A stretch of 64,000 bases of DNA from Megalobrama amblycephala (Eukaryota > Chordata > Actinopteri > Cypriniformes > Xenocyprididae): positions 5,092,547-5,156,546 of the forward strand of contig NC_063050.1 in assembly GCF_018812025.1 (NCBI RefSeq), given 5' to 3'. Below the pieces are notes generated by a model. It made no database searches. It saw only the letters and a program-made list of their open reading frames with translations, and had not been told where the DNA came from. This document shows, one piece after another, positions 19,918-31,249 of the stretch. The position numbers and the translations under genes were made by a program. Each line of letters opens with the position of its first letter. Within the stretch, counting starts at the first letter, position 1.

Positions 19918-21761
19918 AAATAATGGTTTTCTATTTTAATATACTTTAAAATATAATGTATTTCTGTGATGCAAAGCGTCTGAACATTCCTACCTCTATG
20001 GCATTTCATATAGGCTATTATATTTGTTATATTATATAGCCTAAATGTTAATGTGCACTTGACAAACTATATATCATTAAAAAGATCTAAGACTCAAGAT
20101 TCACATTTTGACTCTTAAAATCTTATATTGAGCGTAATTTCTTAATATGCTTAAAAGCATGCATATTTGGAGAAATATTGATGGATTCTTATATGTTTGT
20201 CAATTTTCTATACAGAGGAGTAATATTTATTCAATATTTATTGTCATCACTGTGAACGCTGGATACTGTGTTTTCAATTCATTCTTGCAGCCGGAGGGCA
20301 CTCTGTGCACATTTAGTCCACAAATTCATCTAAAGAAGAACAGGCCATGTGACAATCCAGGAACTAACCGAACTATCAGAGGCTTCCAGAGATCGCTAAC
20401 TATGGCTATTCAAAACACTTTTGAAGACAATAAATACATGATTGAGACAATGTATGCATATATTGACTGAATTTGTGTCTGAATAGCGCTTGCTCCGTGG
20501 GCGTGGCCGCATTAGCGGACAATTAGCTGAATCACGGACTTCTGACATGGCTCTCTTTTCATACAGATTATATAAACAGAGAATATTTGTTTTCGATTTG
20601 ACTTACACGATTTAAAACCTGACATCTCAACGTTTCTTCAGACATAAGTGTAATTTTTTTGTGATTAGTATTCACTAAGTTACAGTTCATTTTCTGAGAA
20701 CTATCAGATTGGACTTCGCTCAGAGGGAGACGACAGATCACACATCATGTTAGTTTTCCTTATTTTACAAAAAGCACAACATTTTGTTTTTACTCTGAGT
20801 GTACACCAATAAAAGAAGATATTCCACAGATTAAAATGGTGTATAACTCTTAATTGTATGTGGGTCATTCCTGGTATGCGGTAACATTTTGGCTTCATAA
20901 GTGTTGGAAAAAAATTTCATGATTTTCACGTTTTTAGCATTCTACCAAAATAGTGACATGTGTATTTATTAGGAATACATATTGGCCAAGCTAAGGGACT
21001 CAAAAAAATAATATTTATAGGTAGATTGTTCAGACACTGGCCATGAAGATATTCCTGTTCGGCATTCCAGTCTTGTGCTTCCTGTTTCCAGTTCGGTGTC
21101 TTCGTGGGTTTCGTTCTATGTCTGGATCAGATCATCTACTTCACCAGCGCACTTCACCACCATCAACGCACCTTTCCCAGCTGACCGTCTCAGTCCCTGC
21201 GCCACCCGCGGATCCGCATTCAGTGACTGTTCATTTTTACATTTTCAATAAACGTGTTAACTTCCTTTTGCTTCCTGTAATCAATCATGACACAATCATG
21301 GTGGCAAAACAATTCTCTGCTCAGATGACTAGAGAATGCCCTTTTTTGAATAACAACAGTATATTTTAAATATTTGTTTAATTGCATCTTTTTTTTATAA
21401 ATGAAGGCCAGTATCACAAATACTAATACTGGTACTGATGTTTCTATGAAAATAATGAAATTTATATTTTTTACATTATATACATTCACATTACAGTATA
21501 ACTGTGATCATTTTCAACATTTATTAGACTTTAAAAATAACTTTTAAGTTAAGAAAAATTGTTCTAAACAGTACCAAATTAGGGTCTTTGGCTTGTAACA
21601 ATAGTAGAGTGCTTTTTGGTGCTAAATAGAGCCCCTTTTTCCAACAGTTCCAAAACTAACTGTGCAGTTTATTTTCATTATTCAGTATCTTTATATTATT
21701 ATTACAATTTGAATGTTAAAATTGTAAGAAATAAATCATTTAATATATATATATATATATA

Positions 21762-22239
21762 TGTTACGATATACAGGAGACAGACACAGATGTAACAGGT
21801 AATGGATGTTTATTTGACCACAGTAGAGCAGGTGAGCACACACAGGTGAGTGAACTGGGTATATTGGAGTTTTAAGCAGGTAGTATGAGGAATAGTTACT
21901 GTCCTTTCTCTTTGCAGGTAGATGTAAGTTGGAGCTTGGGGATCGCTGGAGCACAGAGGAGATCGCTGGAGAACTGAGGAGCTGACGGAAACACACCCAC
22001 ACAGCAGACGAGGCACACAGAGGGAAGGAGACACGCTGGAGACAGGTGAGTATTCGAAGAGGAGTCCTTGAGGTAAGCATAACATGGGTATATGCGAACG
22101 AGACCGGACGTGGAGTGCTGTGTGCGTGTGGGTTAAATAGTGCTGGTGATGAGTGCGATGATGAGGTGCAGGTGGCGGTGATCAGTATTCTGGTGATGGC
22201 GTGCATTGTGATTGGAGGTTGGAACCTGACGTGTCTGTG

Positions 22240-22242
<3 letters not shown>
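21762..22242 (-). mobile_element. Solo gypsy-type LTR in a (TA)n tract
   Basis: This 481-bp segment begins TGTTACGATATACAGG and ends TGTCTGTGACA, with ATATA on both sides. Its layout resembles the gypsy 1 LTR (a GTTTATTTGACC polyadenylation-like zone, CTTTGCAGG and GGTGATCAGTATTCTGGTGAT). No internal region accompanies it, so it is a solo LTR left by recombination. The flanking (TA)n tract makes the exact target duplication ambiguous. Confidence 0.75.
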
Positions 22243-22296
<54 letters not shown>

Positions 22297-22364
22297 ATAG
22301 AATTTGCTATATATATTAAATACTATTTATTCTATTAGAATTTCCACCCTGTTAGTTTCACATT

Positions 22365-22398
22365 CCACCCTGTTAGGTCTATAAACCTAACAGGGTGG
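22365..22398. repeat. Perfect hairpin built from CACCCTGTTAGG
   Basis: Arms CCACCCTGTTAGGT (22365-22378) and its exact inverse (22385-22398) are separated by 6 bp. Further single copies of the word lie at about 22343, 22521 and 22712 in both orientations. They could be subterminal transposase sites of the host TIR element. Confidence 0.8.
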
Positions 22399-23195
22399 AC
22401 AATTTTGAGCTAAGTTGGCCATAGCTCTTTGAGTGATCAACATTAAGCTAGCTACAGATAAACAGAACTTTTATAACTATGTCAGATTTTTTGATAGGAC
22501 AAACATTCTCCATAATATAGCCTAACAGGGTGGAACTTTAAGGGTGGGACAAGTAGGATAACATTTCAAAAACTAAAAAAAAGTTAGGAGTGAGAGTTGA
22601 AGCTAACCTCAGCTTGTACAGTTGAATTCCAGCAGGAAAAATAAATTATGTCACTTCTTGAAAATGGTCTCAATGAAATTATAGTTGGTTTTGGAAGGCG
22701 AGAAAGTACATACTAACAGGGTGGAAGATGACTTCAGGGACACGGTAATTGAGGAAAATTAAAAAAAACAACAACTATATTTTCACATGATTTATATGTA
22801 TGATTAGAGGCAGTTTAGCCTAGTCTATAACATAATTTAAAAATATTTTGAGGTTTTTATCATTTCATGGTTTATATTTCTTGTGAAAGTTGATTACTTT
22901 GCACTGAGGTCATGATAAAATTGAATGCATACATCAATAAAAAGTTAAAAAGTCTATTAAGTCTCTGTTTTAGTGATAAAGAACACCTAAATTTACAATT
23001 TAAGCCATTTTTTTAAAAATATGTGACTCATTTTATAAATAATATGAGTAAATAAATCATTGAGACAGTAAAAGTCACTGCATAACAGGAATGACCCATG
23101 TGCAACATTAACAGAGTATTTTGAGTCTCTTTCACACTGGTAAGAAAAAAACCGCTGTGGTATCGCCGGCGATACCTCAGACCTCAGAGTGTTAA

Positions 23196-23395
23196 TGTCT
23201 TTTATCTTCAGTTGAGTTCATCTCAGGCTGTGAATGAAGTCAGCTGTAGTTCTTGTGTTTCTCTTCAGTGATTCTGCTTGTTAACAGCAGGTGTTCATCA
23301 CTAATGCTCAATCATCACTTAATTAATCACTTTATTATCTCATTAACTTTAACTCTGCTTCAGTGTTACTTTAACACTATATAGTTACTACATTT
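23196..23395 (-). repeat. Dispersed repeat, inverse of 27000-27200
   Basis: The words AGCAGGTGTTCATCACTA and CTTAATTAATCACTT-like sequence are the inverse of 27040-27195. Related pieces occur at 32690-32770, 33720-33830 and 55435-55540. The copy abuts the TTAA of piggyBac 2. Confidence 0.6.
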
Positions 23396-23560
23396 CCAAG
23401 GCTTTTCCAACTGTACATTACTTCATTTTCAAATGTTTTATGATTTAATTATGTACTTTTTAAAATACTTTTCATCAACTCATGAACCTCAGCTTTATAA
23501 AAAGATAATTTTCATGCTTTGAAATAAAACAGGAGTATTTTCTTAAGTGACATGGTCAAT

Positions 23561-23968
23561 TTTATTGGTCATTGTTTGGACATACGATCATCTACCGTCC
23601 TTCATAAGAGCTGGTCACCAGTGCCGCTGCAGGACAGCAGACCATGCGAGTGTTTAGCCGTCAGGTGGAGATGCGGGATTCGAGCCTGTCAAAAGGCAAC
23701 TGTAACATGTAAGATCACGGAAACACCGGATGGATTTAACGTGCAGCTTTGACAAGCCAAGTGAGGTTTTTCAGGAAAACAGATTAAGATAAGGAATCGT
23801 GGGATAGATGTGTGTGTTATCTGCGGTTGAATGAATGAAGGCATGACGGAGAGGGAATGATTATCCATTTCTCAGGATGATGTGAACTCCAGACTCGGTG
23901 AACACGGGGCCGCTCATGTCTCCGACCTTCAGCGCGAATGAGACGTCTTCAAAGGGCTTCTGCATTTG
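23561..23968 (-). pseudogene. pin1: Pin1-like peptidyl-prolyl isomerase, last exon with 3' UTR
   Basis: The minus frame from 23968 to the stop at 23861 reads [18 protein letters not shown], then [17 protein letters not shown] and stop. This is the C-terminal end of the parvulin domain of Pin1, including the conserved MQKPFED and GVHIILR blocks. A 3' UTR of about 300 bp follows, with an AATAAA signal near 23567 on the minus strand. Upstream, no AG acceptor precedes the CAAATGCAG start, and homology stops exactly where a duplicated segment (23967 onward, also at 49178) begins. No WW-domain exon was seen. It is most likely a truncated duplicate. A real last exon with a remote acceptor is less likely. 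Confidence 0.7.
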
Positions 23969-24630
23969 AAGACTCATCTGATCAACACACACCCTCTGTC
24001 TGTGAACCCTGTTGTCCGTCACCAGGTGGAGCCCTCATTCAACATCTCCAGTATGTAGGTCATGACATATTTAGTTCCTGCCAGTAATTGTTTTTTGATG
24101 GTTATTCATAATGGAAACAAATGCATTTTCTCAAAGTCAATTGCCTTGCAGCTCTATATCAGACACTATATATCTTATCTTGGGATTATGTATATTACAC
24201 TTGTCACTTGTGTTACCCTTGATTTTAATTTTTTCACCCTTGATTTTTTATTTTGTAGAAACTATGGAAACACCAAAGACGCTTTAATATGTGTTTTGTA
24301 AGATAGATGAGCAACTGTTTGGATACATTAATCGACAGAAAACGAATCATTGTTATATACTGTTGCTCAACACAGTATATTGTTTAAATCTCGGATATGC
24401 TTGATGGGAAGAAGAGGAAGTGGTCGTCTGCAGCGTTATAAAAGCTCCACTGCTCTCGAACCGTGTGTTGCGCTTGTCTCTCTCAAAATTACATATTGTG
24501 CCTTTAAATGCAGAGGAAATATGGCATTTTATAATGCAACTGTATGCTAAAATGCTTATTTTATTATTTATTTTATTATCAGTTATTTTATTACATCAAT
24601 CTACACTCACATAATGACAAAGAAAAAAAC
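23967..24630 (+). repeat. Segmental duplication, copy 1 (partner 49178-49790)
   Basis: From GAAGACTCATCTGATCAAC to CACCTAAATGTATGTATTCAG the sequence matches 49178-49868 in the same orientation, with small indels such as the missing ATTATTTATTTTATT tract at 49755. Neither copy encodes a recognisable protein. In both cases an MFAP4-like gene or pseudogene lies downstream in the same orientation. Confidence 0.85.
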
Positions 24631-25310
24631 AGATTTGACTTTGCAAATGTGTTAAAAAGAAAAAGAACTGAAAAATCACCTAAATGTATGTATTCAGACA
24701 CTTTCCTACGACATTTGAACGGTATCTCAGGTGCATCACATTACTCATCTTTGAGATGTTTCTACACAGATCTGTGGCAATTTCATCTGATTCAACATGA
24801 TTTGGAAAGAGACACACCTGTCCATGTAAGATCTAAAAGCCAAAAAAGGGCATATAAGAGGGAAAATCAAGTCATGAAGTCAAAGGAACTTCCTGCAGAG
24901 CTCAGAGACAGGATTGAGCCGAGGCACAGATCTGGGAAAGACTACAAAAAATTCTGCGGTTCACAAGAGCACAGTGGCCTCCATAAGTCTTAAAAAGGAA
25001 GAAGTTTGGGACAATCAGAACTCTTCCTGGTGCTCTGAAAATAGTTGTCCAACCTGACAAGAGGATCTCTAGAGAGAAATTGCAAAAAATCCCCAAATCC
25101 AGGAGTGCAAAGCTTGTCACATCAAACTCAAAGAGACTCGAGGCTGTAATCACCGCCAAATGTGCGTCAATGAAGTACTGATTTAAGGGTCTGAATACTT
25201 ATGCTTATATTTTAGTGCTTTCTCATAATGCTTTGTCATGTGAAACTTTAGCATAAGGCTGCAACATAACCAAATGTGAAAGAAATAAATGATTTGAACA
25301 TGTTCAGAAG
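24630..25310 (+). pseudogene. Tc1-type transposon remnant, internally deleted
   Basis: The frame MKSKELPAELRDRIEPRH, RSGKDYKKF matches the first helix-turn-helix of Tc1-type transposases (usual form SKELS...RDRIV..HKSGxGYKKI). After a deletion the 3' end shows the tail ATGTGCGTCAATGAAGTACT and GGGTCTGAATACTTATG, the conserved region just downstream of the Tc1 stop. The catalytic DDE region is absent. The 49.8-kb duplicate retains only its first bases. Confidence 0.75.
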
Positions 25311-25780
25311 GCAGTTTTTATATATTATTTATTTAGTTTTTTTTTTTTAAATATCAGGTTGATCATAGACAAATATAAGACAATATGCTCTGTTTGTTTT
25401 CACAGAGTTTTATTATCAGACAAAGACTGAACCAATATTTAATGTCCTGAATTTAAATACAAGTCACACGACTTCTAGTTTTTTGTGTGAACATGTGATC
25501 ACACATCCTCATAAAGCACGACTTGTCTGTTCTTTTTATAAGCAGTTTTTCACAGTTCATAAACATTTTATGAACTTTTCAGCCATAAAAATTATTTAAA
25601 ATAGTCAAGAATCTTTAAAGTCTATAAAACTGTAATGTAGGTGAAAGTTCAGAGAGGATTTTCTCACCATGTTGAAGTTAATTTACGTTTAAATGGATTT
25701 TCCCACATGATTCATTTAAATGTATAATGTTACACTGTTTAATACTAGTGAGAAAAATTTTCATAACTATTTTGTGATGC
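25311..25780. other. No feature recognised
   Basis: AT-rich sequence with a poly(T) tract at 25338-25349. No gene or repeat family was identified. Confidence 0.5.
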
Positions 25781-26245
25781 ATTTGTCACTGGTGTCACAA
25801 TCCTTGCCGATAACAACCAAACCTTCACACACCAAATTACGGAACTAACGTGCCGCCAGTTCCGTTTTTTCCGTAAGTAGAATAGGGAAGGCGTAGGACA
25901 TACAGCGTAAGCGTTTTGAAGAATACGGAAAACGGAAGCACGTGCGAGGTGATCGTTTGTGTTTATAAAGCATATACAGTTGTATTTTTTTCGAAAATGG
26001 CCGATGGTTTCTCTAGATAAGACTCTTATTCCTCGTCTGGTATCATTTAAAGCTCTTTGAAGCTGCACTGAAACTGTAATTTTAGGTAACTATATGGAGA
26101 AAAATCCTGTAATGTTTTCATCAAACCTTCAACCTTCATTTCTTTTCGACTGAAGAAGAAAGACATGAACATCTTGGATGACATGGAGGAGAGGAAATTA
26201 TCAGGAAAAGTTTATTTGAAAGTGAACTAATCCTTTAAAGTGACA
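25781..26245. repeat. Dispersed fish repeat ending in an Angel-like tail
   Basis: The words GAAAATGGCCGATGG, TCTTATTCCTCGTCTGG and AAAGACATGAACATCTTGG are typical of high-copy fish repeats. The tail GTGAACTAATCCTTTAAAG resembles a TTAA-flanked MITE end. A minus-strand frame over 25745-26068 is fortuitous. Confidence 0.5.
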
Positions 26246-26850
26246 GAAACTGAACTGCTGCTTTCTGCGTCATGAATGTTAATCAAACAACAAAAGACAA
26301 AGAGAAACATCACTTTTGTAGTTTTAAGACAGATTAATTATGTTTAATTCATACAGTGAGACTATGTATTATTTTACACTATGTGTTATTACATACAGTA
26401 TTATTTTACATTTGATTATTCATTTTCTTTACCTGAATACTGTTAGACTTACCTGGAAAATATAAAGCACTATTTATTTAATTTGTATCTTTGTTTTATT
26501 ATATTTATCTGTGCTTGTAATTTGTTCATTAATTTCTATGTGTATTCACTCACCTACAAAATTACCCCAATCATTTTTTTTTTATATCACAATATATATT
26601 GCAGAAAAACAAAATATTGCAATGTAACTTTTTTCCAGTATCGTCCAGCCCTAGTCTCTACCATGGTAATGTTTACAGTATCGCATTGCACACATATTGT
26701 AATGTAAAATGCTGTATTTGATGCCATCTGCCTCTCGTCTTCTGTATCTCTGATCAGTCTGATATTACAGGCATTGACTTTCTTTTCCTTGTACACATCC
26801 TGCTCTATGTTTACAGATTTCAAATCCATCTATATCCGTACCTCTCTCTC
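26246..26850. other. AT-rich stretch, no gene seen
   Basis: The stretch is low in complexity and AT-rich, with frames on both strands that lack domains. Nothing supportable was seen. Confidence 0.5.
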
Positions 26851-26911
26851 TCTCACACACACACACACACTTTGAAAATTGTGGTTACCATCTAAGATAA
26901 ATTGATTATAA

Positions 26912-26942
<31 letters not shown>
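26851..26942. repeat. (TC)n(AC)n microsatellite and poly(A)
   Basis: TCTCTCTCTC and (AC)7 lie at about 26845-26869 and a run of nearly 30 A at 26914-26942. Confidence 0.9.
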
Positions 26943-26944
<2 letters not shown>

Positions 26945-26999
26945 ACACCTTTAACCCTTTTAACCCCACAACAAAATCCCCAGTGTTTAATGAACACTT

Positions 27000-27200
27000 G
27001 TATGTGTCCACACTACAGATTGTTAGAGTAATACTGAAGCAGTGTTAATGAGATAATTAAGTGATTATTTAAGTGACGATTGAGAAGTAGTGATGAACAC
27101 CTGCTGTTAACAAGCAGAATCACTGAAGGAAAGAGAAATAAGAGAAGAGCTACAAGAACTACAACTGACTTTCAGCCACAGCCTTAGATGAAATCACCTG
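27000..27200 (+). repeat. Dispersed repeat upstream of the MFAP4-like gene
   Basis: The stretch contains GATGAACACCTGCTGTTAAC and AGCAGAATCACTGAAGG, the inverse of 23196-23395 and a relative of 55435-55540, which also lies next to an MFAP4-like copy. From here to 27760 no further feature is recognised. Confidence 0.6.
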
Positions 27201-27776
27201 AAGATAAATGGGAGAATTTTGGAGCAGGCAGGAGTTTGTTGAAGATTGGTCAGAATTTGTGGGAGAACAAGGGGAAAAAACATTTAATTCAAATGGTGAA
27301 AATGGTGGAATATTTTATCTGCTGGAAATTGTAAACATGTTATGCATCTGACTTAGAATGAGTGCTGGAATCAGAGGAAAATGTGCCCTGATCAATGTTC
27401 AGACTCTCCTCTTTCTATGTGTCATTAAAGAAAAGGAAGAAGAAGAAGAGTTTGGGGCCAAGCACTGAAGGCACTGCAAAAACAGCAAACACCACATGGA
27501 AAATTCATGAAATCTAAGGCACATTATGAGAGAGACCACATTTACATTTACATTCAAAATAATAAACATGATGGATTTAATCGAAACTACAAAATGTAGC
27601 TCTAAACTAAATCACCCAGATTCAGTGAGATTTACTGAATAGATAAAATACAATACACTGCATATATAATTTGCATTGAGGATGACAGATGCCTTTTTTA
27701 TTTGTATCCAAAATGTGGGTGTTCATTAAGTAAATTTCTTCTGTGACACAGAGGAGGAGCATGAAAATCTGACAGA

Positions 27777-27785
27777 TATATAAAG
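27777..27785 (+). promoter_or_regulatory. TATA box of the MFAP4-like gene
   Basis: TATATAAAG lies about 30 bp upstream of the probable 5' untranslated exon. That exon ends at 27814 with AACACAAACG followed by a GTGAGT donor. The segment GAGGAGGAGCATGAAAATC just upstream recurs before the pseudogene copies (50647 and 54196), so the proximal promoter was duplicated with the gene. Confidence 0.75.
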
Positions 27786-27939
27786 AGTGTCTGTCAGACT
27801 CAACAACACAAACGGTGAGTTACTGCTTTACTCGTCACTTACCTTAGAAAACATTCAGACATTTATACAACTTTAAGAATTTTTTTTTGTCTAGATTAAA
27901 CAGATCTCTGCTGTGATCTACTGAGGAGAGACTGAGAAG

Positions 27940-29006
27940 ATGACAGTAAGTTCATCAACAACATTTCTAGAGATGGTTTTCAGTGTGATGTTCATATATT
28001 TCTCTCTCTGTCTCGTGTAGTTGATGGTGTTTCTAGCAGTTCTTCTCTCTGTTGTTCTGGTGAGCGGATGCAGTACTGATGAAAGCACGCCGGTCGACTG
28101 TTCTGACCTTTATAAAGCAGGACAAACAGTCAGTGGGATTTACTCCATCTATCCAGCAGGTGGCTTTCCTGTCTGGGTTTACTGTGACATGATCTCAGAT
28201 GGGAAAGATGAAGATAAAGGAGGATGGACGGTACGAATGTGACTGTATATCATTAAACACACATCAGAACATACATTATGAATCATATCTTCTATATAAA
28301 CCCATCACAGGTGTTTCAGAGGAGAATGGACGGCAGTGTGAATTTCTATCGGCCGTGGAATCAGTACAAGAGAGGATTTGGGAATGTGGAGAGCGAATAC
28401 TGGCTGGGTAAGATCTCACAGTGAGTGTCCGTTTGTGTGGATGATCATGTGTTTGGTTGAACATGTTCTTCATGTGTGTGTGTGAACAGGGCTGGAGAAC
28501 ATGTACCAGCTGTCACGTAACAGGAAGTACATGCTGAGAGTGGATCTGGAGGACTTCACCGGAAAAAAAGTTTTTGCTCAGTACTCGTCCTTCTCTGTGG
28601 ATTGTGAAACTGACGGGTATAAACTGCTTGTTTCAGGGTTCAAGGATGGAGGAGCAGGTATAGGACACTTTCATTCATATTAAAAAAATTCACACTCACT
28701 TCAGAAAATGTGCCCCTGATGTCCTCAATGATGCTCTTCTTCTCTGCAGGTGACTCTTTGACCTACCACAATGGTATGAAGTTCTCCACCTTTGACAAAG
28801 ACCAAGACACCTCAGAAGGTAACTGTGCAAAAAGGTTTCTCGGGGCATTTTGGTACGCAGCCTGTCACCATGCAAACCCCAACGGTGTGTATTTATGGGG
28901 AGAAGATCCCACCATTTTCGCCATTGGAGATGTTTGGTACCACTATAAGAGCAATTACGCTGTTGGTTTGAAATCCATCAGCATGAAGATCAAACGTGTG
29001 TCTTAG
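27940..29006 (+). CDS. mfap4: Microfibril-associated glycoprotein 4-like protein (fibrinogen C domain), 5 coding exons
   Basis: Coding exons are 27940-27945, 28021-28230, 28311-28407, 28490-28657 and 28750-29006, all bounded by GT-AG introns and joined in frame for 245 residues. The N-terminus ([18 protein letters not shown]) is a signal peptide. A short Cys-containing linker and [10 protein letters not shown] lead into a fibrinogen-related domain with [64 protein letters not shown] and [17 protein letters not shown]4 proteins are secreted, oligomeric, and bind extracellular-matrix and carbohydrate ligands. In zebrafish one member marks macrophages. Length matches the family. The start in exon 1 is chosen because its donor and the 5' exon are conserved in the copies at 48 kb and 54 kb. 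An in-frame ATG at 28024 is an alternative. No disabling change is seen, so this is the only intact host gene in the window. Confidence 0.9.
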
Positions 29007-29210
29007 ACCTTTGAAGAAACATTACAGTGTTTCTCAGAAACAAAATCAAATTAAGGTTTTGGGTTTCTCTTCTTCTGTTAACTCTGTAACTTAGTAAATC
29101 ATGGTATATATTGTAACAGGATATATGGCTGTTGTTTTGTGTAATCTCATTAATTATTTTCTTCTTCTTTGTTTTGGGTCACTTTAAATCTACAACTGAA
29201 ACAAATCAAC

Positions 29211-29226
29211 AATAAACTTCAATAAA
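29211..29226 (+). terminator. Polyadenylation signals of the MFAP4-like gene
   Basis: Two AATAAA hexamers (29211-29216 and 29221-29226) lie about 205-220 bp after the stop codon. Confidence 0.8.
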
Positions 29227-29659
29227 CTCCAGCAATGAAAGGCATTATGTGTTGATGTGGATTTCTTTAACTCTACAAAAGACCTCAAGAAACGTAAATG
29301 AGGAATTCAGTTCAACTGCTCATAAACTTTCCCTATAAATACAACCTTATATGTAAATGAACAATGTGTAAGGTTTTCTTATCACAGACAAGCTTAGCTT
29401 GACTCCTTTACAGAAAACATGATTTATTTGTGAAGTTTTTTTGTTGGGAAAGATAATGGGATAAGAACTAGCTTTTTTTTTTTTTGTTTTTTTACTTTGG
29501 TTTCAAACCTGAGTTTTATAGGTATAACTGGGCTGTGCTTTAGTCAGTTTGACCCAGTGTCACTTTCTTATATCAAAAATATTATTCTCCATTCAAACAG
29601 TGCATCTTGCCTCCCCTTATGGAAAGAAAATATATTTCCCTATATTATTACCATTACTT
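29227..29659. other. Spacer between the MFAP4-like gene and the large palindrome
   Basis: No gene. Weak inverted similarity to 36352-36480 from about 29505 suggests that the palindrome may begin here in diverged form. Confidence 0.4.
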
Positions 29660-30214
29660 TGATCTCCCAAAATTACCGATATAAAGTTGGTTTGACGTTG
29701 GACATTTGACATTCGTCAGAGATTCAACTTCGAAAATACTTCAGTAGATCAATAACGATTCAGTATAAGAACAAAAAACAAGTTGTGTTCGAATTGTTTG
29801 AAAAAGTAGAAGAGGACACACAATGTAGTTTATGTGTTTAATCTGCTTTGCTGTATTAGAAACCTATTCATTTTGTAATGTAAAATAGCAGATAGGGACC
29901 GTCTACAAAGTACAAAACGAAGAGGAAATACGCTCAATTTTTCGATCCATAGACTTTACTCTTGGGAAAAAGGCGATCAAACTGTGTACACAAAACTTTG
30001 AAACATATACACACTCAGTCTCACCTGGTAAAAGACTGTAAATGTTACATATTGGAAAGAATAAAAGTAGTGGTAATAGCAATGTTAAGAAAAAGAAGTT
30101 TTACATTTTGAGGAAAAACCATAATATTCAATCCCAAATTCAAATAGTGTGATCTATTACTATGTCCTAAAATAACTAAAACGAGATTTTTCTCAATTGT
30201 TGCTTTCAATAACA

Positions 30215-30720
30215 CATGTTATGCTATTGTTTCCTGGATGAAACCAACCTTAAAATGTTCTTCTAGGAACCAATAACGACACACAGCATTTAAAGTTGAG
30301 TTAGAATACAAGTTGAGTTGAGTTGAGCTTATGTCTTTCTTTGAATATCAATAGCTCGCCTTGTGCTACAGTTCTGTGAATGAAACCAACCTTAAAATGT
30401 TCTTCTAGGAGCCAGCAACAACACACAACATTTGAAGTTGAGATAGAAAAGTGTATGTATTTTAAATGAATTTATTATCAGATTTGAATTTAATTCAATA
30501 ACATTTACCCTGATTTACAAATGAGAGAAAAACCTGCATGGAAATGTTCTTTTAGGTCCAGGTAACAGGACACACCCTGTGAAGTTGAGATTGAACACTG
30601 TATGAATTTAAATTAATTTATTTACATTTTGAATGTCAATCTCAGTCAAAACAACTGCATCATGTTCCTCTAGGGGGCAGTAATAACGCTCAGTCTTTAG
30701 GAGGCTTTGCGAGATTTTTC
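30215..30720. repeat. Degenerate tandem repeat in the left palindrome arm
   Basis: The phrase AAAATGTTCTTCTAGGA followed by ACACACAACATTTGAAGTTGAG recurs near 30252, 30392, 30540 and 30660, at 120-150 bp spacing and with growing divergence. It has no counterpart in the right arm. Confidence 0.7.
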
Positions 30721-31249
30721 GCAGTTGTTGCGTTTCATTAACACGTCTTCAGCATCACTTTTGACAGTAAAACCATCAGAAAAACATATTTTTCAATGCC
30801 ACTGTAACATTGGGCTTGCTTGGCTGGAGCTAAATTCTTATATTTAGCTTAGTGATATCAGTAAAGTTGCATAATAGCTTTTTCAAATTTTCTTTCATAA
30901 TTGATAAACTACATGCTACATCAATCTTGATATTGAACTGAACTGAATTAACTTGAGCTTAAGCAAAGTTATGTCCAAAAGATTTCTTTTCAATGTCTTT
31001 GTCACAAAAGTTGTACAATGAAAAGATGTCCACTGAGGAGCCAGAATGAACATTTTTATGACGTCTTTTTTTGACGTCTTCTGAATGTCCAATATAGACG
31101 TTCGTTGAACCTCTGTACAAGGTTTAAAAAAAAAAAGAGCCATGGATCCATCCATAGACAGTAAAACACATGTTCACACCTTTAGACAACTTAGCATCTG
31201 TAATTCACACATCTTTGGATTGTGACAGAAACCAGATCTGAAGGAAAGA

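Larger units (their letters stand above)
20862..23097. mobile_element. 2.2-kb TIR element with a 4-bp duplication, inside piggyBac 2
   Basis: The left end GGGTCATTCCTGGTATGCGG is mirrored at the right (TGCATAACAGGAATGACCC). ATGT flanks both sides (20858-20861 and 23098-23101). The insertion is confirmed because the piggyBac-1 homologue is uninterrupted at the same place. No transposase was recognised. A 4-bp non-TTAA target would fit groups such as Chapaev or Sola, but this is only a suggestion. It contains a solo LTR and several CACCCTGTTAGG words. Confidence 0.75.
19918..23191 (-). mobile_element. piggyBac-like element 2, interrupted
   Basis: Sequence 19918-20835 is the inverse of much of piggyBac element 1 (for example TTACACGATTTAAAACCTGA and AGTTACAGTTCATTTT). 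The homology resumes at 23102 and ends at 23191 with TCAGACCTCAGAGTG before TTAA (23192-23195), the inverse of the element-1 left end. A CGCCGGCG palindrome is again just inside the end. The left end is missing. The gap 20862-23097 is a later insertion. Confidence 0.8.

Noticed and set aside
24350..24614. Short plus-strand frames in the duplicated segment
   Set aside because: The partner copy at 49.6 kb does not preserve the frame and no domain is seen.
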